NCBI GenBank assembly: GCA_023420415.1
Contig: JAEZWF010000033.1
Span: forward strand, 62,001 to 126,000
Reading direction: 5' to 3'
DNA from: Actinomycetes bacterium
GTDB taxonomy: Bacteria > Actinomycetota > Actinomycetes > Actinomycetales > Dermatophilaceae
DNA length: 64,000 bases
The translations under genes were made by a program, and so were the position numbers. The notes under the pieces are model-generated. The model worked only from the letters and a program-made list of their open reading frames with translations, did not search any database and was not told where the DNA came from. Position 1 is the first letter of the stretch; each line of letters starts with the position of its first letter. Of the stretch, positions 51,533 through 59,368 are shown in pieces.

Positions 51533-52483
51533 CTAGCGGTCGGTGACCTTCCGGAGCCCGCGACGGGCGCGCCCGGCCAGCCGCCGGGCCTGCACCTGCG
51601 CCTCGCGGGCGAGGACCTTCGCGGCGTCGGCGGGTGCGACCTCGGCCGGAGCGGCCTTGCCAGCCGGCTTGGCCTGCGCGGCCGGCTTGGCCTGCGGGGC
51701 GGGCTTGGCCGGGGTCGGCGGCCACGGCTTGGGGTCCGGCGGGTCGAACGTGTAGCTGGCCGTGCCACGCAGCTCGGCGAGCGCCTCCAGACCGCTCGGA
51801 CGCTCACCACCGGCGCGAGCAGCCTGGACGGCGGCCCAGACGGGTGAGTCGAGGACGCGGGCCGCGTCGGCAGCGGTGGACCGCTGCAGGATGTCCTGCG
51901 GCACGGGTTGCGGGTCGTCGACGACGTGCTCGGCGAGGATCGCGTCGTAGTTGTCCCGAAGCACCGTGTTCGTGGGGTCCAGACCCGCCACGAGCAGCAG
52001 ACCCGTCGGCCAGGTGTCGAGCGGGACGACCACCAGGTCCGGCCGGTAGCGCTCCAGCACCGGGATGACCTTGTAGACGTCGCCCGCCCACGCATAGGTG
52101 TGCCGGTCGCGGGCCGCCTCCGAGACGGTGCGGGGGAGCATGTCGTCGAAGATGACGACGGAGCACCGTGCCGAGAGCCGCTCGATGTTCATGAAGTCGC
52201 GCAGCGCGAACTCGAACAGGTGCATGCCGTCGATGAAGGCGAAGTCCAGCACGCCCTCGGGGAACCGGGCGATCGCGTCCGGGCGCGCGAAGAAGTCGTC
52301 GCTGGTGGCCTTGACCATCTGCACGTCGCACTCGAACTCGGCCGTGATCTTGAATGCCGGGTCGACGCCGATGGTGCGCGTGTTGGACCGTTGCAGTCCG
52401 CGGCCGTCGTTGATGCCGATCTCGAGGTAGTTGCGGGGCTGCAGCTTCTCGTGGGCTGCACTGAGGAACTCGTGGCGCTTCAT
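51533..52483 (-). CDS. Class I methyltransferase (Methyltransf_24-like)
   Basis: A 316-residue protein. The N-terminal 230 residues have a SAM-binding fold: NYLEIGINDGRGLQRS (motif I), VLDFAFIDGMHLFEFALRDF and SVVIFDDMLPRTVSEAARDR, resembling methyltransferases of polysaccharide loci. The C-terminal 75 residues are Ala/Pro/Lys-rich with repeated AKPA, then a basic end. It is the first gene of the leftward operon, 188 bases ahead of the Stealth gene. The exact substrate is unknown. Confidence 0.8.
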   Translation of the reverse strand: MKRHEFLSAAHEKLQPRNYLEIGINDGRGLQRSNTRTIGVDPAFKITAEFECDVQMVKATSDDFFARPDAIARFPEGVLDFAFIDGMHLFEFALRDFMNIERLSARCSVVIFDDMLPRTVSEAARDRHTYAWAGDVYKVIPVLERYRPDLVVVPLDTWPTGLLLVAGLDPTNTVLRDNYDAILAEHVVDDPQPVPQDILQRSTAADAARVLDSPVWAAVQAARAGGERPSGLEALAELRGTASYTFDPPDPKPWPPTPAKPAPQAKPAAQAKPAGKAAPAEVAPADAAKVLAREAQVQARRLAGRARRGLRKVTDR

Positions 52484-52639
52484 CGCTTCCTAGCCGTCGG
52501 GGGTTGGTCGGGTGCGTGGTGCGTTCACGGTGTGGCCGTTCGCTGTTCACCGCGGAGTACCTCACTATGGCACCGAAGGCTTGGCGTGGGCTGGATGGCG
52601 TGGACTGGCTGCGCGGGCCGCGAACGACGGGACGGTGCG

Positions 52640-53413
52640 ATGGCCAGGGCGGCGGTGTTCGGTGGCAGGCCCACGGTGCTCGGACACCGGGGCCTGGGAC
52701 GCGACCGGGTCGACGGGCTGCTCGAGAACACCGCCCCGTCGATCGTGGCCGCCGCGGCGTGTGGGCTGCGCTGGGTCGAGTTCGACGTGCGGCGCACCGC
52801 CGACGACGAGCTCGTCGTCGGGCACTACCCGACGGTCGACGCCACCACGTTCGTCGCGGACATGACCCTGCCCCAGGCGCGCGACCTCGGCGCCGTCACC
52901 CTGCAGGAGGTCCTGGGCGCCCTGCCCGCCGGCACCGGCGTCAACCTCGACCTCAAGACCGCCCTCGAGGACGCGCTGCGCCCGCCGGCCACCACGACGG
53001 CCGGCCTGCTCGCCCGGGTCGCACCCGCCATCGCCGCCGACCACCCACTGCTCGTCTCGTCCTTCGACCCGGCAGCCCTGCTCGTCCTCGGGGAGGCCGC
53101 ACCCGGCATACCCCGCTCCCTGCTCACCTGGATCCGCTTCCCACTGCGCAAGGCCATCCCCGCCGCCGCCCACCTCGGCGTCGACGCGGTGGCCGCGCAC
53201 TGGGAGTCCTTCGGACCCAACGACTCCGACCACGCACCGACGTTCCGGTCGGCGGAGTATGCCGTGGACGTCGCCCACCGAGCCGGCCTCACCGTCGTCG
53301 CCTGGTGCCCGGCGGTCGAGCAGGCGCGCACCCTGCTCGAGGCCGGGGTCGACGCGGTCGTCGTCGACGACGTGCCGCGGACGCTGCCCGCCCTGGCCGG
53401 CTGGGCGGACTGA
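52640..53413 (+). CDS. Glycerophosphodiester phosphodiesterase
   Basis: A 257-residue TIM-barrel enzyme cleaving glycerophosphodiesters to glycerol 3-phosphate. VLGHRGLGRD and LLENTAPS carry the HR...EN motif, and WVEFDVRRTADDELVVGHYP holds the metal-binding E/D and catalytic His. GVNLDLKTALED (third metal site) and the C-terminal AGVDAVVVDDV are also typical. There is no signal peptide, so it should be cytosolic. The start is ATG 52640. It may recycle polymer or lipid headgroups from the neighbouring glycan cluster. Confidence 0.9.
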   Translation: MARAAVFGGRPTVLGHRGLGRDRVDGLLENTAPSIVAAAACGLRWVEFDVRRTADDELVVGHYPTVDATTFVADMTLPQARDLGAVTLQEVLGALPAGTGVNLDLKTALEDALRPPATTTAGLLARVAPAIAADHPLLVSSFDPAALLVLGEAAPGIPRSLLTWIRFPLRKAIPAAAHLGVDAVAAHWESFGPNDSDHAPTFRSAEYAVDVAHRAGLTVVAWCPAVEQARTLLEAGVDAVVVDDVPRTLPALAGWAD

Positions 53414-53493
53414 CTCCGCCATCATCCGAACGGCCCGAAGTCCGGATTGCCGGTTTCCTCCCCGCGCGCGCTTGTGGAATTCTGTGGCGCGTT

Positions 53494-53513
53494 CATGGGG
53501 AGTGCTCCCCATG
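53494..53513. promoter_or_regulatory. Palindrome upstream of the signalling operon
   Basis: CATGGGGAG-TG-CTCCCCATG is a perfect 9-base inverted repeat in the 216-base spacer between the esterase gene and the LpqN-like gene. A second GC-rich inverted repeat (GTGCTCCCC...GGGGGCAC) follows about 35 bases later. These are possible operators or a terminator for the esterase gene. Confidence 0.4.
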
Positions 53514-53629
53514 CCGTGAGGGGCTCTCGGCTCGTACGCTGACCTGGTGCTCCCCACGCCGGGGGCACCCGTCCGTGGCACGTCATGCGCCGGACGTGCG
53601 ACGACGGCACCGCCAGTGAGAGGGCCAGA

Positions 53630-54103
53630 ATGACGACGCTGACCTACCCGAGTGCTCAGTTCCCGGGTCCCCCGAGCGTCTCGGTGCAGATCCCCGAGGG
53701 TTGGGCCCCGGTGCGGGTGCCCGGGACGCTGCTCGCGGCGCGACAGGCGGAGTCCGGTGGGCGGTTCGCCCCCAACGTGGTGGTCCGTGGCTTCACCCGC
53801 TCCGGTGACTTCACCATCGGCCGCGCCCTCGGCGAGCTGAAGGCGTACGTCGACGAGCGCGTCGACGGCGAGATGGACGCCCCCTTCTCGGTCGAGATCG
53901 AGGACGTGCCCTTCGTGGGCGTCAACGTGTCCTGGACCGACGAGAAGGTCGGGGACGTGGTGCAGGCGCACCTGTTCGCGGGGGCCCGCCGGGGTCAGGT
54001 GGTCGACCTGATCCAGGTGACCGGTTCGGTCGGGGGCGAGCAGGTGAGCAGCGACTACGAGACGCTGCAGCAGCTCATGCAGACCGTGCGGGTCACGCGT
54101 TGA
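53630..54103 (+). CDS. LpqN/LpqT-like domain protein
   Basis: A 157-residue protein resembling the LpqN/LpqT family: PSVSVQIPEGWAPVRVPGTL, ARQAESGGRFAPNVVVRGF and a C-terminal SDYETLQQLMQTVRVTR. Unlike mycobacterial LpqN it has no signal peptide or lipobox, so it should act in the cytosol. The start is ATG 53630 with GAGAGGG upstream. It is the first gene of a six-gene chain; its stop overlaps the PP2C start. A role in the signalling or secretion context is inference. Confidence 0.7.
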   Translation: MTTLTYPSAQFPGPPSVSVQIPEGWAPVRVPGTLLAARQAESGGRFAPNVVVRGFTRSGDFTIGRALGELKAYVDERVDGEMDAPFSVEIEDVPFVGVNVSWTDEKVGDVVQAHLFAGARRGQVVDLIQVTGSVGGEQVSSDYETLQQLMQTVRVTR

Positions 54104-54909
54104 GCGGCGACACGACGCGTGGCGTCGGCATGACGGTGCGGGCGGGGGCCGCCACCGATGTCGGGCGCGTGCGCAAGGTCAACGAGGACAGCGTCCTGGC
54201 CGACCGGTCCGTCTTCATGGTGGCCGACGGCATGGGCGGTCACGCCGCCGGTGAGGTGGCCAGCAAGATCGCCATCGACGCGTTCGAGCCGCTGGCCGGG
54301 GCGCCGGTGCGCCGCCGCGACGACCTCGTCCACGCCCTCGAGCTCGCCAACCGGCGCATCCTGGAGTCGGTGGCCCGTCACCCGGAGCAGACCGGCATGG
54401 GCACCACCGCCGCCGGTCTGGCCGTCGTCAACGCCGGCGGCTCGGACCACTGGGCCGTGTTCAACGTCGGCGACTCCCGCGTCTACCGCTACGTCGACGG
54501 GCGCACCCGGCAGGTGACGGTCGACCACTCCGAGGTCCGCGAGCTCGTCGAGGCCGGCATCATCACCGAGGCCGAGGCGGCCAAGCACCCGCTGCGCAAC
54601 GTCGTCACCCGTTCGCTCGGCTCCGACCCCGCCCCCACCCCGGACGTGTGGGTCTTCCCGCCGCACCCGGGTGAGCGGTTCGTCGTCTGCTCCGACGGGC
54701 TGTCCGGTGAGCTGCCGCTGGAGCGCATCCACGCCCTCGTCAGCGAGTTCGACGACCCACAGGAGTGCGCCGAGGCGTTAGTGTCCGCCGCCGTGGAGGC
54801 CGGCGGTCGCGACAACGTCTCCGTCGTCGTGGTGGCCCTCGACGCCGGCGACGACGATGACGAGGACGTCGACACGGCACCGCGTGCCGGCACCGGAGCC
54901 GCCCGATGA
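54100..54909 (+). CDS. PP2C-type Ser/Thr protein phosphatase
   Basis: A 269-residue PPM phosphatase with all metal motifs: VNEDSVLADRSVFMVADGMG, GHAAGEVAS, GMGTTAAGLAV, FNVGDSRVYRY, VVCSDGLSGELP and GGRDNVSVVVVAL. It should reverse phosphorylation by the kinase encoded three genes on. The likely start is TTG 54100 overlapping the previous stop (TTGA); ATG 54130 is the alternative and starts right at the conserved domain. No transmembrane segment is visible, unlike mycobacterial PstP. Confidence 0.92.
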   Translation: MSGDTTRGVGMTVRAGAATDVGRVRKVNEDSVLADRSVFMVADGMGGHAAGEVASKIAIDAFEPLAGAPVRRRDDLVHALELANRRILESVARHPEQTGMGTTAAGLAVVNAGGSDHWAVFNVGDSRVYRYVDGRTRQVTVDHSEVRELVEAGIITEAEAAKHPLRNVVTRSLGSDPAPTPDVWVFPPHPGERFVVCSDGLSGELPLERIHALVSEFDDPQECAEALVSAAVEAGGRDNVSVVVVALDAGDDDDEDVDTAPRAGTGAAR

Positions 54910-57023
54910 CGGAGCTGCGCTTCGACCCTCCCGACCAGCCCGGATGGAGCACCGTTTCGGTGTCCGGGCTGCATGTCGTGGTGCGTGGCGGTGGCGCCCT
55001 GGTCGAACGCCTGCGCACCGCGGCCGTCGACGGTGACGTCGACGCCGTGCTCGACGTGCTCGCCGGTGGCGGGCTGCGCTCGACCCCTGACTTCGTCGTG
55101 GTCGGCGAGGGCGACCCCGTGCGCGTCGTCGTCCGCGGCGAGGGGTATGCCGTGGTGTCCGGCGCCGAGGGCGAGACGCAGGTGCGTGGCCCCCGCCGGG
55201 GCAGCTGGACCGATGTCGACGCCCCCGACGGTGTCACGCAGGTGGCGGTGGTCCTGCCCGGTGCCACGACACCCACCGAGCCGACCGAGCCCACCGGCAC
55301 CGAGGTCGGCCCGCCGTCCCCGTCGGAGCCCGAAACCCCGCCGGCCTCCGAGCCGGTGTCTGAGCCGGTGTCTGAGCCGGCGGCCGAGCCGGCGCCCGAG
55401 TCGGTGAGCGAGCCCGAGCAGCCGGAGCAGCCGGAGCAGCCGCGCCCGACCGGCCAGGACCAGGCATCCGACGCACAGCCAGAACCAGAACCCGAGTCAG
55501 AACCAGAACCCGAGCTGGAGCCGCAGGCCAAGCCCAAGCCGATCACCGAGCAGGAGCCGGCCGAGCCAACCGTGACCGAAGCCGTCACGGAACCCGCCGA
55601 TCCGGTCGTCCCCGAACGCCAGCCGTCCACCGAGGCACCCGAGGCGACGGTGCACCCGGCGCCGGAGGCGGACGATGCGCCACCGCCGGCACCGAGCGGC
55701 TGGCGACCCCCCAACCTGCTCAGGCGACGCACCGAGCCCGCCCCCGCCGCACCGCCCGTGACCCCGGCCCCCGAGCCCGCCACCCCGGCCCAGCCGGAGC
55801 AGCCTGCCGCTGCCGACCAGCCCCAAACCCCCGCGGCCCAGCAGCAGCCCGTGCCCCCTGCGCCCTCGTCCTCGCCCTCCGCCTCGTCGGCGGGTGAGGA
55901 GGACGAGGTCGACGAGCTGCCGAGCTACGACCACCTCTTCGGCGCCACCCAGCAGGACCGTCCGGCATACATCGAGCAGCACGACACCGGCACGATCGAC
56001 GAGCCGCCGATCGGGCACGCGCCGATCGAGTCCGCGGGCGGCTACGCCTCCGATGCGTCCGACCACACGCTGGCCCCGCCCGCCCAGACGCAGTCGCCGG
56101 CACCCCAGCCGCCACCCGGGCAGCCGAGCGCCGCCCCCGCGCCCCAGGCGCCGCCGGCAGCCCCGGCTCCCGCCCCGGGCGGACGAATCATCGACTCCGT
56201 GCCCTGGCGCAGCGGCGGCTCCAACGTGCCCGCCCCCGAGCCGAAACCCGCACCACCGGCGACCCCGGCGGGTGGCACGCACACCCCACCGCCCGCACCG
56301 TCGCTGCGGCAGACGCCACCGCCCGCGCCGCCCGCGGCGAGCCCCACCCAGGCGCCGCCCCCGGCACCGCCAGCGGCATCCCCGCAACCGGTCGCACCCC
56401 AGCCGCCGCCGCAGCCGGCGACCCCGCCACCTGCGCCCGCCCAGCCGCCAGCGTCAACCCCGCAACCGGCGAGCCCACCCGCAGGTGCTCGCAGCGAGGA
56501 CGCCGAGGCCACCGTCGACCGCTCCGCCCTCCTCGGGGGTGGGCCGTCGGCGAGCGGACCGCTCGTGCTCGCGGTGCTGTGCCCGGCCGGGCACGCGAGC
56601 CCACCGCACTCCAGCGCCTGCCGGGTGTGCGGTCGCGACATCCCGCCCCAGCAGCCGTTCCAGACGCCGCGGCCCTCGCTCGGGGTCCTGCGGCTGCCGA
56701 CCGGGGACGTCGTCATGCTCGACCGCGGCGTCCTGCTCGGTCGTTCGCCGAAGGTCAATGCCGACCTCGACGCCGGGATGCAGCCCCACCTGGTGCGGGT
56801 GCCGTCGCCGGAGAACGACATCTCCCGCAACCACGTCGAGATCGTGCTCGAGGGCTGGCACGTGCTGATCCGCGACCTGGGCTCCACCAACGGCACCACC
56901 GTCACCCTGCCCGGGCAGCTGCCGGTCCGGCTGCGCCCGAGCGACCAGCAGGTGCTCGAGCCCGGCACGGTCATCACCCTGGCCGACGAGGTCGCCATCA
57001 CCTTCGAGGTGCCGACGGCATGA
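54906..57023 (+). CDS. FHA-domain protein with long Pro/Glu-rich linker and zinc ribbon
   Basis: A 705-residue protein. The N-terminal 110 residues form a small folded region. Residues 115-555 are a low-complexity Pro/Ala/Glu linker with EPVSEPVSEP-like repeats. A Cys/His cluster CPAGHASPPHSSACRVCGRD at about 558 resembles a zinc ribbon. The FHA domain follows (about 596-705) with LLGRSPKVNAD, ISRNHVEIVLEGW and DLGSTNGTTV, so the phosphothreonine-binding Arg, Ser, His and Asn are present. It starts by ATGA overlap with the phosphatase and ends by ATGA overlap with the kinase gene. It probably reads phosphorylated partners of that kinase. Confidence 0.88.
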   Translation: MTELRFDPPDQPGWSTVSVSGLHVVVRGGGALVERLRTAAVDGDVDAVLDVLAGGGLRSTPDFVVVGEGDPVRVVVRGEGYAVVSGAEGETQVRGPRRGSWTDVDAPDGVTQVAVVLPGATTPTEPTEPTGTEVGPPSPSEPETPPASEPVSEPVSEPAAEPAPESVSEPEQPEQPEQPRPTGQDQASDAQPEPEPESEPEPELEPQAKPKPITEQEPAEPTVTEAVTEPADPVVPERQPSTEAPEATVHPAPEADDAPPPAPSGWRPPNLLRRRTEPAPAAPPVTPAPEPATPAQPEQPAAADQPQTPAAQQQPVPPAPSSSPSASSAGEEDEVDELPSYDHLFGATQQDRPAYIEQHDTGTIDEPPIGHAPIESAGGYASDASDHTLAPPAQTQSPAPQPPPGQPSAAPAPQAPPAAPAPAPGGRIIDSVPWRSGGSNVPAPEPKPAPPATPAGGTHTPPPAPSLRQTPPPAPPAASPTQAPPPAPPAASPQPVAPQPPPQPATPPPAPAQPPASTPQPASPPAGARSEDAEATVDRSALLGGGPSASGPLVLAVLCPAGHASPPHSSACRVCGRDIPPQQPFQTPRPSLGVLRLPTGDVVMLDRGVLLGRSPKVNADLDAGMQPHLVRVPSPENDISRNHVEIVLEGWHVLIRDLGSTNGTTVTLPGQLPVRLRPSDQQVLEPGTVITLADEVAITFEVPTA

Positions 57024-58633
57024 GCACCTCGGCGCCCCCGGAGATCCCCGGTCTGGTCTACGTCCAGCCCGTGGGGTCTGGTGGGTATGCCGACGTGTAC
57101 CTCTACGAGCAGCAGATGCCGCGGATGAACGTGGCCGTCAAGGTGCTCAAGGGTGAGGGCCTCACCCCGTCGCTGCGCCGCCAGTTCACCGACGAGGCCG
57201 ACACGATGGCCCAGCTGGCGGACCACCCCTACATCGTCCAGGTGTTCCGGTCCGACACCGCCGCCGACGGCCGGCCCTACCTGGTGATGAAGTACTACCC
57301 GCCGCCGAACCTGGCGATGCGGGCGAGGGCCGAGCGCTTCACCGTGGAAGAGGTGCTGCGCACCGGCATCCAGCTGGCCAGCGCGGTCGAGACCGCACAC
57401 CGCGCCGGGGTCGTGCACCGTGACATCAAGCCGGCCAACGTGCTCGTGAGCCAGTACGGCGCGCCCGGACTCACCGACTTCGGCATCGCCGGTCGAGGAG
57501 CCGCGGCCGAGGAGGACGACGACGACGTCGGCGTCTCGGTGCCGTGGGCGCCGCCCGAGGTGCTCTTCGGCCAGTCCAACGGCGACCACCGGTCCGACGT
57601 CTACAGCCTGGCCGCCACCTTGTGGCAGTTGCTCGTGGGGCGCTCGCCGTTCGAGGTCCCCGGTGGCGACAACTCGGCATACGCCCTCATGCCGCGCATC
57701 CGGTCGAACCCGGTGCCCAGCACCGGTCGCGCCGACGTGCCGGTGTCGCTGGAACGTCTTCTGTCCCAAGCGATGTCGAAGGATGCAGCCAACCGGCCGC
57801 AGACCGCCCTGGCGTTCGCCCGTGCGTTGCAGGAGATCGAGCAGGAGCAGCGGTTCCCGCGCACCCAGATCGTCGTGCTCGACGAGCAGGGCCAGACGAC
57901 TCTCGCCGACACCTCGCCCACGCCGGGCACCGACGACGACCGCACCCGTGTCCGGGCCCCGCAGGCGGTCCGCGCGCAGACGCCCAGCCCGGCGCCCGCG
58001 GCACACCGGCCGATGAGCGGCTCCACCTCGATCCCGGCAGCCGGGCACACCACCGTCACCTCCCCGCGCTCCGCGCACGCGGGGGCGCCGGTGCCGCTCG
58101 ATGGCGCCGACGAGGGCACGGTCCGCCGCGCCCGCGTCACCGACGACGCCGAGCAGCCGCCCGCAACGGAGACCGCGCAGGACAAGCACGAGATCAAGCC
58201 CGGCACCCTACTCGCCGCGGTCGGCGCCGTCATCGCGGTGCTTGTCGGCGTCACCATCTACGCCATCAGCCAGGCCGGCGGCAGCGACCAGCCCACCCCG
58301 CAGACGAGCGCGTCGACCGTGGCCGGGCCCGGCGAGGACGACCCGCTGCAGGGTGGTCCCGCGCAGGTGCCCACCGTCACCGCCCGCGGCGCTGCTGGTG
58401 CGGTGGCGTTCAGCTGGTCCTACGGCGCCGCGCAGAAGGGCGACACCTTCCGGTTCCGGTGGGCGCCGGCGATCGACAAGCTCGGGCAGGCCAAGCCGCC
58501 GTTCGTGACGCCGAAGTCGTCGAACTACGTGGTCAAGGTCCGCAAGGGCACCCAGGTGTGTGGGCAGGCGCGGGTGATCCGCGGTGGCGTCTGGACCAAC
58601 TGGTCGGCGCCGCAGTGCGAGAAGGCAGGGTGA
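57020..58633 (+). CDS. Membrane Ser/Thr protein kinase
   Basis: A 537-residue Pkn2-type kinase. It has glycine loop VGSGGYADVYLYEQ, VAVKVLK lysine, HRDIKPANVL at about residue 132, DFGIAG at about 153 and APPEVLFG. The juxtamembrane linker (about 290-390) is Thr/Pro/Ala-rich and offers many phosphosites. One transmembrane helix lies at about 395-417 (TLLAAVGAVIAVLVGVTIYA). The outside domain of about 100 residues is beta-rich, fibronectin III-like (VTARGAAGAVAFSWSYGAAQ) and not a PASTA domain. It is encoded in a chain with a phosphatase and FHA proteins, its likely partners. Confidence 0.93.
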   Translation: MSTSAPPEIPGLVYVQPVGSGGYADVYLYEQQMPRMNVAVKVLKGEGLTPSLRRQFTDEADTMAQLADHPYIVQVFRSDTAADGRPYLVMKYYPPPNLAMRARAERFTVEEVLRTGIQLASAVETAHRAGVVHRDIKPANVLVSQYGAPGLTDFGIAGRGAAAEEDDDDVGVSVPWAPPEVLFGQSNGDHRSDVYSLAATLWQLLVGRSPFEVPGGDNSAYALMPRIRSNPVPSTGRADVPVSLERLLSQAMSKDAANRPQTALAFARALQEIEQEQRFPRTQIVVLDEQGQTTLADTSPTPGTDDDRTRVRAPQAVRAQTPSPAPAAHRPMSGSTSIPAAGHTTVTSPRSAHAGAPVPLDGADEGTVRRARVTDDAEQPPATETAQDKHEIKPGTLLAAVGAVIAVLVGVTIYAISQAGGSDQPTPQTSASTVAGPGEDDPLQGGPAQVPTVTARGAAGAVAFSWSYGAAQKGDTFRFRWAPAIDKLGQAKPPFVTPKSSNYVVKVRKGTQVCGQARVIRGGVWTNWSAPQCEKAG

Positions 58634-58640
58634 GGGGCTC

Positions 58641-59366
58641 ATGGGTGTGACCGTCGACTTCTGTGGGGAGCTGTTCGTGGCCGACCCGGCCGAGCCGCTC
58701 ACCATCGGGCGCACGGGGGACGTCGAGATCGACGACAACCCCTACCTGCACCGCAACTTCCTCCAGGTCGTGGAGGAGGGCGGGTTGTGGTGGCTGGCCA
58801 ACGTCGGCACCACGCTCACCGCGACGGTGGCCGACAAGAAGGGGTTGTTCCAGGCCTGGCTCAATCCAGGCGCGCGGATCCCGTTGGCCCTGGAGCGGTT
58901 CACGGTCTGGTTCACCGCCGGTCCCACGACCTACGACTTCGACGTCATCGTCGACACCCCTGCGTTCGTGGCGACCGAGACCGAGACCAAGGAGGAGGCC
59001 GACTCCGGTGAGACCACCGTCGGCCGGGTCTCCTTCACGCCGGACCAGAAGCTGTTGATCATCGCCCTCGCCGAGCCGTTCCTGCGGCGCGGCCAGGGCG
59101 GTGCCACCCAGATCCCGTCGTCGGCCGACGCGGCCGAGCGGCTGGGCTGGAAAGTCACGAGATTCAATCGAAAACTGGACAACGTGTGCCAAAAGCTCGC
59201 AGATGCTGGTACACGTGGTCTCCACGGAGGTCCGGGCAAGCTCGCCAGCAACCGCAAGGCGCGACTCGTGGAGCACGCATTGTCGACGCGGTTGGTGACC
59301 GAGGCGGATCTGGTGCTGCTCGACCACGAGCAGGTCGCCGGGGGAAGCGACGAAGGAGAGCAGTAA
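58641..59366 (+). CDS. Degenerate FHA-like protein with C-terminal winged-helix-like region
   Basis: A 241-residue protein. The N-terminal part (FVADPAEPLTIGRTGDVEID, NPYLHRNFLQVVEEGG) follows FHA spacing, but the canonical SxxH phosphothreonine site is altered to YLHR. A middle acidic linker leads to a C-terminal part (SSADAAERLGWKVTRFNRKL, DNVCQKLADAG) that resembles a helix-turn-helix. It lies 7 bases after the kinase gene and two bases before the giant protein gene. It could connect kinase signalling to regulation; this is inference. Confidence 0.78.
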   Translation: MGVTVDFCGELFVADPAEPLTIGRTGDVEIDDNPYLHRNFLQVVEEGGLWWLANVGTTLTATVADKKGLFQAWLNPGARIPLALERFTVWFTAGPTTYDFDVIVDTPAFVATETETKEEADSGETTVGRVSFTPDQKLLIIALAEPFLRRGQGGATQIPSSADAAERLGWKVTRFNRKLDNVCQKLADAGTRGLHGGPGKLASNRKARLVEHALSTRLVTEADLVLLDHEQVAGGSDEGEQ

Positions 59367-59368
59367 CA

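Noticed and set aside
55330..55560. Repeats in the FHA gene as a mobile repeat
   Set aside because: They are in-frame EPVSEP-type codon repeats of a disordered linker, not an inserted element.
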